Below are positions 19,643 to 28,975 of a stretch of 64,000 nt of DNA, one piece after another. The stretch's first letter is position 1, and every line of letters begins with the position of its first letter. Where the stretch lies: the NCBI GenBank assembly GCA_002197995.1, contig NGZR01000008.1:1343153-1407152 (forward strand), read 5' to 3'. The translations under genes and the position numbers were made by a program. The DNA comes from Gaeumannomyces sp. JS-464. Taxonomy: Eukaryota > Ascomycota > Sordariomycetes > Magnaporthales > Magnaporthaceae. The notes below the pieces were generated by a model, which saw nothing but the letters and a program-made list of their open reading frames with translations, ran no database searches and was not told where the DNA came from.

Positions 19643-20887
19643 ATGGATACTTCCCTCGTTACCTCCCGGGCGTTGCTCCGGCGCAGAGCCCGCCAGATCT
19701 TCCTCCTTTATATGCAGGCCATCACGACCACCTGCATCTCCGGGACCCTCAGGGGCGTAGGCGGAGGCCTACGGACCGTGCATACGGCGGTCTTTTCCGG
19801 TAACACCCTTCTCCAATACTGGCAGAGACCCGAGGCCGCCCCGGCCTTCCGGGAGCTTTTCCGGGTTAACCAAAGCACTTTTCTAGGCCTCTGCGACTGG
19901 CTGCACACGAATACGGGCCTCACGGGGTCAAAACTCGTCTCCTTGCGCGAGAAAGTGGCCTGTTTCCTATACATCTGTGGGCAGGGAGTCTCCCTCCGAG
20001 TCGCGGCCCACCTTTTTAGCCGCAGCCCGGCGATAACGCACCGGTACTTCCACGAGGTACTGCAAGCCATGATCGTCCTCCACGCCGCGTTTGTAACGTT
20101 GCCGGAGGTTTCCGACGTTTGGTGGCCCGATTCAAGGCGTCGGGAGGTCCGGGAGGCCTTTGCTGGGTGCCTGGGAGCCGTCGACGGGACCCTGATCAAC
20201 GTTAAAGTTAGTGCAAAGGAGGGAGTTGCTTGGAGGAGTCGCAAAGGGCTTACTGCACAAAACGTTCTGGCGGCCGTAGATTACGGCGGGCGGTTCGTTT
20301 TCGTCATGGCAGGCGCTGAAGGCTCAATGCACGACTCCCTGTTACTTTGGAAGGCCCAACAGGCCGGATTTTGCATCCCAAAGGGTCATTTTTACCTTGG
20401 AGATGCCGGCTTTTTCCAAGGCACCGGGGTAATAACCGCCTTTATCGCGACGAGATATCACCTCCAAGAACAAGGCCTTGCCCGGCCGGAGACCCCTGCC
20501 GAGCTTTTCAACCTGCACCATGCAAAAATGCGTGTAGTTGTTGAGAGGGCCTTCGGTGATTTCAAAGGCCGCTGGAAGGTCATCAGGGGCACGCCTCCCG
20601 ATTACGATATCCGCTCACAAGTCGATATCGTGTTGGCCGTTACGGCCCTGCATAACTTCATCTTAAAAAGGGAATCCAGGGCATCTTTAGGATCCAATCC
20701 TGGCCCCGAACAAGCCAAAATTAAGGGAGGAAATGCACTTCAAAGGGCTCACGTTGAAAGGGAGGCTGTAAGGCGAGAGCGGGAGATGGGCATAACGCAA
20801 GCGTTTTGGGGTCAATACCGGGCATCGATAGCCGATAGGTTATGGGTCGACTACCAGGCTTACAGGGCTCGTGAGGAGACCCCGTAA
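19643..20887 (+). CDS. PIF/Harbinger transposase, DDE_Tnp_4, intact 414 aa
   Basis: The frame is uninterrupted from ATG 19643 to TAA 20887. An N-terminal helical region (about 1-170) precedes the DDE_Tnp_4 nuclease core: Asp181 in 'GAVDGT', Asp231 in 'MHDS', Asp254 in 'YLGDAGF' and Glu301 in 'VVERAFGDFKGRW', followed by 'ALHNFIL'. These are the residues expected to bind the metal ions for strand cleavage of the element ends. The protein normally needs the Myb/SANT partner encoded by the same element for DNA binding and nuclear import; here that partner is broken. The tail (370-414) is charged and helical. No RIP-type stops are present, unlike almost every other transposase in the window, so this copy may be young, or RIP may have been absent when it arrived. 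Confidence 0.92.
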   Translation: MDTSLVTSRALLRRRARQIFLLYMQAITTTCISGTLRGVGGGLRTVHTAVFSGNTLLQYWQRPEAAPAFRELFRVNQSTFLGLCDWLHTNTGLTGSKLVSLREKVACFLYICGQGVSLRVAAHLFSRSPAITHRYFHEVLQAMIVLHAAFVTLPEVSDVWWPDSRRREVREAFAGCLGAVDGTLINVKVSAKEGVAWRSRKGLTAQNVLAAVDYGGRFVFVMAGAEGSMHDSLLLWKAQQAGFCIPKGHFYLGDAGFFQGTGVITAFIATRYHLQEQGLARPETPAELFNLHHAKMRVVVERAFGDFKGRWKVIRGTPPDYDIRSQVDIVLAVTALHNFILKRESRASLGSNPGPEQAKIKGGNALQRAHVEREAVRREREMGITQAFWGQYRASIADRLWVDYQAYRAREETP

Positions 20888-21214
20888 CCTGCGTTCGACT
20901 CGCTTTGACGAGGGAAATCAGGAGAAGCTTACGGCTTGTTGATTGGGTCATTGGTTCAAAGAGGAGGTTAGCCGAAAACGGCGACGTGGCAATGGTTTTT
21001 ATGGTAGGATCGACAGGTTTAGCGTAGCGAAAAATGATCAGTTCTATGCACCAAAGGTAGCGTTCGATTGCCCTCGTCGAGGCAAGTCGAATGGTGCCTT
21101 TTTCGAAGGGAACGGATAAAAATTGAGGTGGCGGCCAGCGACTGAATCAAGGGATCTGTAACGGGGTCGCCCTGGTAAGGGATCCCGGGGCTTGATATAC
21201 TGTGGTGCCAGAGG

Positions 21215-21237
21215 GTTCAATCACGAAGTGATTGAAC
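21215..21237. repeat. Perfect hairpin in the TRIM LTR
   Basis: Arms GTTCAATCAC (21215-21224) and GTGATTGAAC (21228-21237) are separated by GAA. The right part is also complementary to the primer site after the LTR, so the RNA could switch between two pairings. Confidence 0.85.
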
Positions 21238-21294
21238 TGTTGGATCTTTTGGTCTATGTAGTGGAGCGGTACTCTGGCACGTCCCCCTTACATT

Positions 21295-21310
21295 GTTCAA
21301 TCACTTCGTG
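21295..21310 (+). promoter_or_regulatory. Candidate primer-binding site, complementary to own LTR
   Basis: GTTCAATCACTTCGTG, 3 nt after the 5' LTR, is the exact reverse complement of 21222-21237 inside the same LTR (16 of 16). No TGG start (complement of a tRNA CCA end) is present. The location fits a primer site, and the complementarity suggests self-priming of the Tf1 kind. This is an inference from position and sequence. Confidence 0.55.
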
Positions 21311-21735
21311 GGTGCACTGGTTCGAACCTGGCTGTTGTCGCCTGCCTTTGTGGAAGCGTGGCTCCAAAGGAGGGGCAACGGGGTGGGGCCTTCGTGGCGC
21401 TCACAATTCTGCATGATACGTGCTTGCACGTGGGTCGGCGTGCCCTGTCCTAGACCTGAGGCCCCAGCATGCGGGGGGTGCATCCGCCTCGAGGCGCACG
21501 GCCCTACGGGGCGTGACGTCAAAGGGGATGTTTGACGAGTCATGGGAATTGGGGGTTCTAACACAACGTATGTCATTGTATCCCTGTCGAAGCGTCGCGG
21601 CGAACGGGCGTGACAATCCAGTCGAGCAGATATGCGCGGTGCCGAGGCAGTGTGAAGGCTGGGCCGTCCTCCTAAATACCTATAAGGAGCGCCACGCAGT
21701 TCCCACACATTAAGACCTCGAGGACGCGGCCTTCT

Positions 21736-21748
21736 GGAGGGGGGATAG
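21736..21748 (+). promoter_or_regulatory. Polypurine tract of the TRIM
   Basis: GGAGGGGGGATAG abuts the TG of the 3' LTR, the position where plus-strand DNA synthesis is primed in LTR elements. Confidence 0.7.
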
Positions 21749-22315
21749 TGTAACGGGGTCGCCCTGGTAAGGGATCCCGGGCTTGATATACTGTGGTGCC
21801 AGAGGGTTCAATCACGAAGTGATTGAACTGTTGGATCTTTTGGTCTATGTAGTGGAGCGGTACTCTGGCACGTCCCCCTTACAGGATCGTATCAGGCGTG
21901 CGTAAGCGTTGCCCATTTGGGTAACAAATGCGGTGGCGATCGTTTATGCTGTGGGTCTCTTGGGTCCAGGTAGGTGTCGCACCCCAAAGGCGGCACCCCT
22001 CGAGCTTTGCCGGCCAATTTGCGGTAATTTTTTGCGATGATTCCGGCGTTTGTTCTCGTCGGGACTTGGTGCATTTTTATCGCCTTTTTAAAGCCAATCG
22101 AATGCCGTAACCTGCGGCCCGATTGACGTTGATTTCATTTATCTAGAAGCGAGTGGTGGTGTTTATGGTAACCTGCCCAATGGTGATCTCCGTGGTTTCC
22201 AGACCCTCGACCCCAACGATATCCAAGAGAAAAACTGACAATAACACTCCCTTATAACTCCACCAAAACAGGCCGCCCGACTACGGGAATACCTTTATTC
22301 GAACCGCCTCGATCC

Positions 22316-23783
22316 CTACCACAAGTCCAGCTCGTCGCTTTGCACCAGATTCACTATCATCTCCCTGTCCTCAACGTCGCTCAACCACCAGTGAGCCATC
22401 CCTTCGTCCTTTTTGAAGGTTCTGATCAATTTCCGCTTGATCTCGCCCGACAAGTCGTCCCAGGGATACTTCCGCAGCTCCTTTGCGGCCTGTATCCAGG
22501 GCTCGTGCCTTAACCAACGCCTATAGGGCGTCCGGCCGGCCAGGGAAGACCGTAAACTCGAAAGGGTTAAGCCCCAGTTAGATTCGGATCCGGCCCGGGC
22601 CAACGTTTGTGCAGCCTCTAAAAGGCGATCTCCGACGTGGAGTTGGGCCTCGGCTACCGTAAGGTGCCCGGCCCTCCCAGAGGGCCGTCGTTGGCCGTCT
22701 TCCCTGGCCTGCAGGCGTTGGGCGGCCGTGGCGATCTGTGTCACAAGGGTGCAATGCAGACTTGAGAGGATTGATCTCTATTATGAAAGCTAATAATCTT
22801 TCATGACCTTAAGAGATGCTTAAGGAGCCAGAATCTGCTGAGGGGATTCATGAAGGACACGGGGATTAAATAGCCAGATCTTTGTGGCCCGTGCAGATGG
22901 TGGTCCACTTGCGCCATCGCCGTTGGTCCGATTGGTAGCCTCATTCTGGCGACTGGCTCCACTGTTCCGGCGCTTACTTGCTGCAGGCGCTTGGACCTTC
23001 GGGGCCCTTGTGAGGTTATTCCCAAGGATCCCCGGACGCCTCCGTGTGACAATCTGTTCCCTTTTGGCCCAATTACCTGCAAAGGCGGCCTTGTGAAGGT
23101 CCGGGCGGAAAAGAGGCCTCCTCCGCATCCAACGGGCGTTGGGCCGGATCGCGAAAAACGATTCCCAGGCTTGATCGCTGGCGAGATGCAGCCCCGTGAC
23201 CGGATTAAAGGCAACCCCTGACCGCCTCCCAAAGTCCAGCCAGTCCTTATACTGCCCCGGAGGCTGTTGTACTTGTTTTTCACCCTTTTTGACCAGTCGA
23301 TATCGGGCCATTGGTTGGATAGAGCCTCTGCAACCTTTCTGAAGCACTTGGCCTGCCAGTTTGCGATCGCCGGATTCATTTTTCCCTGCCGGCCGGCCTC
23401 CGCGAGGGCCTCGAGGAAGGCCAGAAGCTGATCAACGGTCCAGTCTGTTCGTCTGCGGGCCTCCTGGAGGCCTGGGAGCCTTCCACGGAGGTCCCCTGGG
23501 TCGTTTGCGAGGCTGCGGCAAGGGAGGGTGCCGTGGAGGGTGCAGGAGAGAGCGGAGGGGACGACTCCGGGGCCTCCGGGGCGTTAAAGGGGTCGTAAAA
23601 GTCGGAAAAATTGCCGGCTTCCTGGGCCTCTGGCGAGGCTGCCGGGGTTCCCAACGTAATCTGGGTGCCCTGAGGACCCTCCTCTTCCCAGGCAGAGGCT
23701 GCGGGAGACGGGGGGCAGAGATAAGGCGCGATCTTCGCGTTCCTGGCGCGGCGCCGAAGACGGAGGGACAGTTGACGAGGCAT
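22316..23783 (-). pseudogene. Harbinger Myb/SANT-like protein, broken
   Basis: It begins at ATG 23783 ('MPRQLSLRLRRRARN'), continues through a Pro/Ser/Ala-rich region with 'FSDFYDPF', then the Myb/SANT-like domain: 'WTVDQLLAFLEAL', 'KCFRKVAEALSNQWPDIDW', 'NKYNSLRG' and, in another frame, 'QYKDWLDF...GVAFNPVTGLH', 'AWESFFAIRP' and 'LHKAAFAGN'. The C-terminal part (22316-22738) is Leu/Arg-rich with a final acidic helix. In PIF/Harbinger elements this protein binds the element ends and escorts the transposase. Frame changes lie near 23450 and 23260, and a solo LTR (22739-23051) interrupts the end of the domain. It is not functional as it stands. Confidence 0.8.
22739..23051 (-). mobile_element. 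Solo LTR, family C (313 bp), TSD ATCTG
   Basis: On the plus strand it runs TGTCACAAGGGTGCAA...CCGTGTGACA with ATCTG at 22734-22738 and 23052-23056. Same family as 16728-17041 in opposite orientation (AGAGATGCTTAAGGAGCCAG block). Inserted in the Myb/SANT-like gene. Confidence 0.93.
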
Positions 23784-24253
23784 GGTACGGAAGTAGGGTT
23801 GGTAGGTAAAAAGGAAGGGTTGTAGGTAATGTAGATAGAGTATATTAGAGTATATTCGTCGTTCTGCTACTTGTTTTTCATCTGGATCTAACCTGCCAGA
23901 GGCTCCCCCTTATATACTGCGAGAATCTCTGGCTTCTGGGCTTTCGAAGAGCCTATCGCCGGCCTCAGAGACCCTCTGGATCCGCTAGAACGTGAGGCTA
24001 TTCCGGCCTGCTTTGACCCTGGATCCCGACTTTGCACGGCTCGTTGTTATTTTTGGGAATAGCTTCTATTTTGATCGTCCGTGCTCTTTGCTTTTTATAG
24101 ATAGACGTTCCCTGTCTGCCCTGGATGGGAATCCACCGAAAAACAGGCCCAAATATACATGAACGGCCACAGGGCTACCCCGGGCGTTGTCTCCACGTCG
24201 CGAATTAAGCTTAAATCAGGGCAAAAAAACCGACTAGGGGGTTAAAAAACTAA

Positions 24254-25300
24254 GGGCGTGTTTGTCGGTATGGTGTTTTTTGTTTTTTGACCCCGGCCTG
24301 TTTTTTGACTTTAAATAAGCTTATTTCTCGATGCGGAGACAACGTCCCGGGGGCCTTGTGCCCGTTCATGTATATTTGGGCCTGCTTTTCGGTGGGTTTC
24401 CATCCAGGGCAGACAGGGAACGTCTATCATAACAAACAATAATCACAGCAGCTCAAAATAGAAGCTATTCCCAAGAATAACAACGACCCGTGCAAGTCCC
24501 GATCAAGGGTGAAAACAGCCCTGAATAGCCTCACTTTCCGGTGAATGCAGAAGGCCCCTGGGGCTGGCTGTAGGCTTAATTGAAAGTTTAGAGGCCAGAG
24601 ATTCTCGTAATATATAAGGGGAAGCCTTTGGCAGGTTAGATATAGGCACAATAAAGGCCAATTCGGCTTATCTCTACTACCTACAACTACCTTTATTACC
24701 TCCCCAACCCTACTGTTAGCCTTATGCCTCGCCAACTGTCCTACCGTCTCCAGCCCCGGCGGCAACGGGTCTTTGCCAGCATCGGAAAAGGTGTCACCGG
24801 AAAAGATCGCTGTATGCACGGGGGTGGGCCTCCGCCTATGCCCCTGGAGGAGCCGGTTAGGCAGGTGACCCAGATGGCTTGCATATAAAGAAGGAAAATC
24901 TGACGCTCTCGGCGCCGGATTTGGGCCCGGGAGGTGATCATGGAGGTAGGCATCGTATAAAGCAAAAAAAGACGAGTTGAACGGTATATTTGGTGTACCC
25001 AGCGGGCTAGAATTGCGGCTAGAATGAACGAGTTCACTTGGTGCAACCCGACTTCCTGCACTTGATCCGGGTCCCCCTCTCTCTCTATATCCGGCGGCCG
25101 GCTTTGACCCTATTCAGGGGCTGCACCTGCGCGACTCGTTAGCCTGGTCAAAACGATACTTTTGGCGGGTTTAGAGCTATATTTATTAGGCTTTTTACAA
25201 GGGCCAGGGAGCCCCTGCCACGGATCCGCGATCCGATAAACAAGCGGTTTTTAAAATAGTATGGAAAAAACAAAAAACACCGCTACCGACAAACACGCCC
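24254..25300 (-). mobile_element. Deleted PIF/Harbinger derivative (1047 bp), TSD TAA
   Basis: Ends GGGCGTGTTTGTCGG... and ...CCGACAAACACGCCC are flanked by TAA (24251-24253 and 25301-25303). The interior keeps only the start of the transposase gene (minus strand from about 24955: 'SRAQIRRRERQIFLLYMQA', compare the 19.6-kb copy) and the start of the Myb gene (plus strand near 24724, 'MPRQLSYRL'), joined near 24770. It therefore arose by internal deletion of a full element and is non-autonomous. It is inserted close to the right end of the outer Harbinger, in inverted orientation relative to it. Confidence 0.88.
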
Positions 25301-25736
25301 TAAAAAACCAATAGTATCGAACACGCCCTTGTATATGGAAAAGTTTAAAACGGATTTTATTTAAATGGAAAAAAATATAATTACAATTTCGTTTTCAGTT
25401 GTAAAAAGCTTTTTAAAAGCTGTATATTATTAAAAATACCTAAAAAAAATATGGGACGTAAATTGGAACGGATATTGTCCTATGAACTTTCTTTGTATTA
25501 GTATGTATTTTCGACCTTTACTTTTAAACCCGAATTCCCGGACCCACCGGAAGTTGAAAACTTCTATTTCATCATTTCCCAAAACTTTGAAAAGTTCGCT
25601 TTCGATTAATATTATTTTTGTATTTGTGTGATTTTATTTGGATTTACTATTGGAAATTGAAAAAGTAGCGATTTTGCTGTTAGTATGGGAATTGGGGTGG
25701 CCGGAAGGGGGGTGGCGCAAAACAGGGGTTTTGACT

Positions 25737-26295
25737 TAGTGGATTGGGAACATGCATTTGTCGAAGCCGGTAGTCGGCCGATTGTCCGTCTTATTTTCCA
25801 GCAGGCTCGCAAAAGCTGGGACGAAGCCAAGCAAGCCTTGTTTCTTAATCCCGGTTATTTGACGTTGTTTGAACAGACGTGGAACGAGATGGAAGTGGCT
25901 GATCGGTGTCGGCTACTAGGTAGTTAGGAGACTTAGTTGACATGACGTCGTCCACGCGGCTGAGCATAGGTCCCTCAGGTTGACACATTTTGTCGCAAAG
26001 GAGCAAGCCCTGCCTGGACCCACGGGCAGGGTCAAGTATCATGACCCTCGCCGTCGCCCCGGGTGCTCTGTAACAAGTTACAGAGCACCTGGCGACCGTA
26101 AGGGATTTACTCCACCGTTGCCAAGCACCTGTCTATATAGAGCAGAGGGTCTCCTACCCTCACAAGCATTTTCCTACAGTTCTTTAGAGGTAGAAACCAA
26201 GCCAATCGGTTAACTGCATGCACCTTTACTTTGCAATACATTTTCCCTGCCATTATTGCGCAAGCCATTTCCCGCCAGGGTGGGTGTTGCTTTTA
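25737..26295. other. Repeat F copy 2 and flanking DNA, no confident gene
   Basis: A 60-odd codon plus frame at 25737-25927 ('FQQARKSWDEAKQAL') has no recognised domain. Blocks at 25905-25985 and 26228-26285 match 10725-10850. About 240 bp between these two blocks are absent from the 10-kb copy. Confidence 0.4.
26062..26089. repeat. Perfect 13-bp palindrome
   Basis: GGTGCTCTGTAAC (26062-26074), AA, then GTTACAGAGCACC (26077-26089). The flanking CGTCGCCCC/TGGCGACC extend the symmetry imperfectly. Not similar to a terminator of any gene here. Confidence 0.9.
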
Positions 26296-26768
26296 ATGCC
26301 CTGTTTGGCTGCTCAACCGGTTGATCGGTTTATCCATACAAAGCGTTCTACCTTGCAATTGATCCAACTGTAAAACGAGCCGAGGATCCGCGCCGGGGTC
26401 CCCTAAGCGCCTGGATGTATCTTTTGCGGGGATTTTGACGTCCCTGGCCACGTTCGAACTCCGAAATAGTTTATATTTAGCCTCACGTCGCCACGCCGGC
26501 GGAAAATGAAGCTATTCAGAGAACATCAGCACGGGCTCGGGTGACATTGAGAGGGGAACTATCGCCGGTGACCCCGGCCTGCGGGCTCGAGTCCGGGCCC
26601 CTGTCTCCCGTGGTACTTGAGTTTATGAATAAGCAAGCTTTAGCTATAAATACACGCAATTTATGGGGGCAGCGGAGCTATCAACTGGTCAAAATCAACC
26701 AGTTGAGACGGTTAATCCTATTTTTGGTGGTTAAACCGATCAACCGGTTGAGCAGCCAAACAGGGCAT
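26296..26768. mobile_element. MITE with 36-bp perfect TIRs, TA (or TTA) duplication
   Basis: The left end begins ATGCCCTGTTTGGCTGCTC; the right end is its exact complement for at least 36 bp. TA flanks both ends (26294-26295 and 26769-26770); TTA also fits with a one-base shift. The 473-bp element has no coding capacity and carries subterminal CAACTGGT/ACCAGTTG and CAACCGGTTG palindromes. TA would point to a Tc1/mariner-type mobiliser, TTA to a PIF/Harbinger type; the TIR matches no other element in the window. Confidence 0.8.
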
Positions 26769-26979
26769 TAGTAGTAAATTAAAAAAAGAGGCTTTATCGG
26801 GGAACACACCTTTTTTGCTATTGGCACGCACCCTTTTCCACTTTTGGCCTGTGCGCCCCCTGTGTTATCCGATGCCGGAACCCCGCAAATTCGCCGGGAA
26901 TCCCCATAGTTCAACATTTTCTATGCATTTTAAATCGTTTTCCGTGCATTTTCTTTGTAGCACAACAACCAACTGCCAT

Positions 26980-28975
26980 AAACGAGGTTATCGCGATCTC
27001 GAGCGACGACGAGGCTAATAGCCCCTCTGCAAACGAGGCTGATAGCCCCTCTGCAGACGAGGCTGATAGCCCCTTTGCAAATAAGGCTATCAGCCCCTTT
27101 GCAAATAAGGCTATCAGCCCCTTTGCAAACGAAGCCGCCGGTCCCGCGCTTTGGGACGGGCAGCCCTGGATCAGGGAGCCTACCGCGGTACTCTCTACCC
27201 TTTACCCTACCTTCCAAAGCCTCGTCGATGCCCTCAACCCGTGGCTACTTTAACAAAACGGGCCTGTAACTACCGCACGCACGCTTAGAGACAGCGAGGG
27301 CTTGCTGAAAAAAAGCGCTTTTCTCCGCTCTTTTAGGCAAAGAAACCGGCCTTCCCGAGGGTTGCGCAACCGGTCCCGGACCTCCCAAATTGCTGACTGC
27401 CCGTGGGGGATCATTTTGCAAAGGCTTAAAGCTAACGGAAACCTTTGGAGCGCCCGGATGATTAACTCTAGGCACGAGGGCCACGGCCCGGATCAAGGTA
27501 TCGCTACGGAGGCTACCGCCCTCGCCTCCCAAGTCACGGAACGGCAGTGGAAGCTCCTGCGCCCTTTTTTCGCCGACCCTACGATACGTACGCGTGCGAT
27601 CCTTAACCTCCTGCGGCGGCGATACCCTACCAGGCCCTGGCAACTTGCTGCTTTATACCGCTGGCGAGCCGCCTGGAGGAAAGAGAACGCTAAGGGTACC
27701 AACCTACGGCCGCTTTTTTACGGTCTCTCGACGAGCCTGCGGTGGCGTTTAAGGATTTTAACCCTCGGGATTTCCTTATAAAAGGCCAAGAAGGCACTGC
27801 AACTTTCCGGTGCGCGGTTTGGATATACGATCAAATCGTTTCTATCTTCCGTGCCAGCTCGCGCTGCCTTCAAATCGACGTCACCTATAAAACCAACCGG
27901 CATAATATGCACCTGTTTACGGCGGTGATTATTACTAACGAACGCACAACTTTGCCGGTTTTTTGGGCTTTAATTGCAAACGAGGCCGAGGCAACTTTTG
28001 CGTAGGTTTTTTTTACCTTTCGCGATTTTCTCAGCAGGGCCCAAATTCCGGCCCCCGAGATCATTATTACCGACGGGGATCGTCGCCTTCGCAGCGCCGC
28101 CCTAGGCGCGTTTCCTTTTTGCACGCTCCAGTTATGCGTTTACCATATCAATTCTGACGTGGTCCTACGTATCAAAAAGAAATGGAACAAAATTGCGGCT
28201 GCTAAAAAGGCCGGAAGGGTGGCGGAGGATGCTTCCGATAGGTCGGATTGTAAGGATTCAGAGGCAGGCCCGGGCACCAACGAGGCTACCAACGAGGCTA
28301 ATGCGGAGGACCTCCAAACCCTCACAAACAGCCACCGGATCGTTAAATCGGCGCAGGGCTCCAACAGATACCAACACTTCCCTGGCGACGTTAAGCATAC
28401 CCGGGCCGGCTTTTTTGCCCTCTGGAAGCACGTCGTTTATGCGCTAACATTCGAAACCCATGAGAAGGCCTGGGCCGCCCTTTGGATGCAATTTTACAAG
28501 CAGGAGGCCCTGCTTAACTACTTGCAGCGGTCCGTTTGGTTAGCGAGGCGGCAGTGGGCCTATTGCTATACCAAATATAACCCTACCAACGGGTTTATTA
28601 CCACGGCACCCTCGGAATCAAATCACGGGTCTTTTAAAACCTACGGCCTCTTTGCGAGGGCGACTTTGTTGCAGGTTGCAAAGGCTACTTTAACGCAAAC
28701 GGATCACCGGATCGCGGCTTTTAAAGCGGCCTAACAGGCCTCCGGGGTTAGGATCCGCTGGGACTATTGCGGGAGGTTATGGGCAGGGCAGTTACCTTTA
28801 CGTGCCTCTTTTTGGTGCCTTGATCTCCTTAATCAAATGCATAAACGTGCGTTAGCAACGTTACCCTCCCAATTGCACCCTAACGGCCTTCCCCTACCTC
28901 CTTGCACGCGCGCCACGCGTAAGCAGTACGGCCTGCCCTGCCCCCACGAGCTTTTAGATCTGCACAACGCCTAAC
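26980..28975 (+). pseudogene. MULE transposase, degenerate
   Basis: It begins 'INEVIAISSDDEA', where copy 2 has an ATG; here the codon is ATA. Then come five imperfect 9-residue repeats (ANEADSPS-like), an N-terminal region with 'IADCPWGIILQRLKANG' (FAR1-like DNA-binding module), and the MULE catalytic core: 'CLQIDVTYKTNRHNMHL' (first Asp), 'IITDGDRRLRSAA' (second Asp) and the 'LCVYHINSDV' C/H motif. The tail has 'GFITTAPSESNHGSFKTYG', a Cys-Pro-Cys-Pro-His segment and a 'FFDPFAS' end. Multiple stops and frameshifts (around 27252, 27780, 28004 and 28732). Confidence 0.8.
27010..27140 (+). repeat. 27-bp tandem repeat in the MULE N-terminus
   Basis: Five copies of a unit like GACGAGGCTGATAGCCCC + TCTGCAAAC encode (A/D)(N/D)EADSPSA. 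Copies 2 and 3 have only short GACGAGGCT runs at this place, so the array expanded in this copy. Confidence 0.8.

Larger units (their letters stand above)
21157..21883 (+). mobile_element. TRIM: miniature LTR retrotransposon, TSD GGATC
   Basis: Two direct LTRs, 21157-21292 (136 bp) and 21749-21883 (135 bp), are nearly identical and both run TGTAACGGGG...CCCCTTACA. They are flanked by GGATC (21152-21156 and 21884-21888). The 456-bp interior has a polypurine tract directly before the 3' LTR and a candidate primer site 3 nt after the 5' LTR, but no gag or pol frame. It is a complete non-autonomous element of the TRIM type, sitting between the two Harbinger genes. The near identity of the LTRs suggests a recent insertion. 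Confidence 0.93.
19240..25328 (+). mobile_element. PIF/Harbinger-type element, TSD TTG
   Basis: The terminal repeats begin GGGCGTGTTCGATACTATT on the left and end with the mirror AATAGTATCGAACACGCCC on the right; TTG lies on each side (19237-19239 and 25329-25331). Two divergent genes are inside: a DDE transposase (plus strand) and a Myb/SANT-like protein (minus strand), the standard PIF/Harbinger pair. Three later insertions (21157-21883, 22739-23051 and 24254-25300, each with its own TSD) leave about 4.0 kb of original element. The TTG duplication is a variant of the usual TWA. Confidence 0.92.
18839..25736. mobile_element. Giant foldback element with pogo-like ends, TSD TA, split by Harbinger
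   Basis: TA dinucleotides (18837-18838 and 25737-25738) flank ends that read AGTCGGAACC... on the left and ...GGTTTTGACT on the right, with TTTGCGCC, a C run and GGCCACC following in each arm. The similarity does not stop at the ends: the left arm (18839-19239, 401 bp) and right arm (25329-25736, 408 bp) are inverted copies over their whole length, for example TCGAAAATAC(G/A)TACTA, GTTCCAATTTACGT and GAAATTGTAATT in matching positions. Without the Harbinger element (19240-25328) the element is ~806 bp and essentially one hairpin. It has no coding capacity. The ends and TA duplication point to mobilisation by a pogo/Fot1-type transposase. Confidence 0.8.

Noticed and set aside
21315..21332. 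tRNA B-box-like GGTTCGAACC in the TRIM interior
   Set aside because: No acceptor, D or anticodon arms around it; it may only reflect leader sequence.
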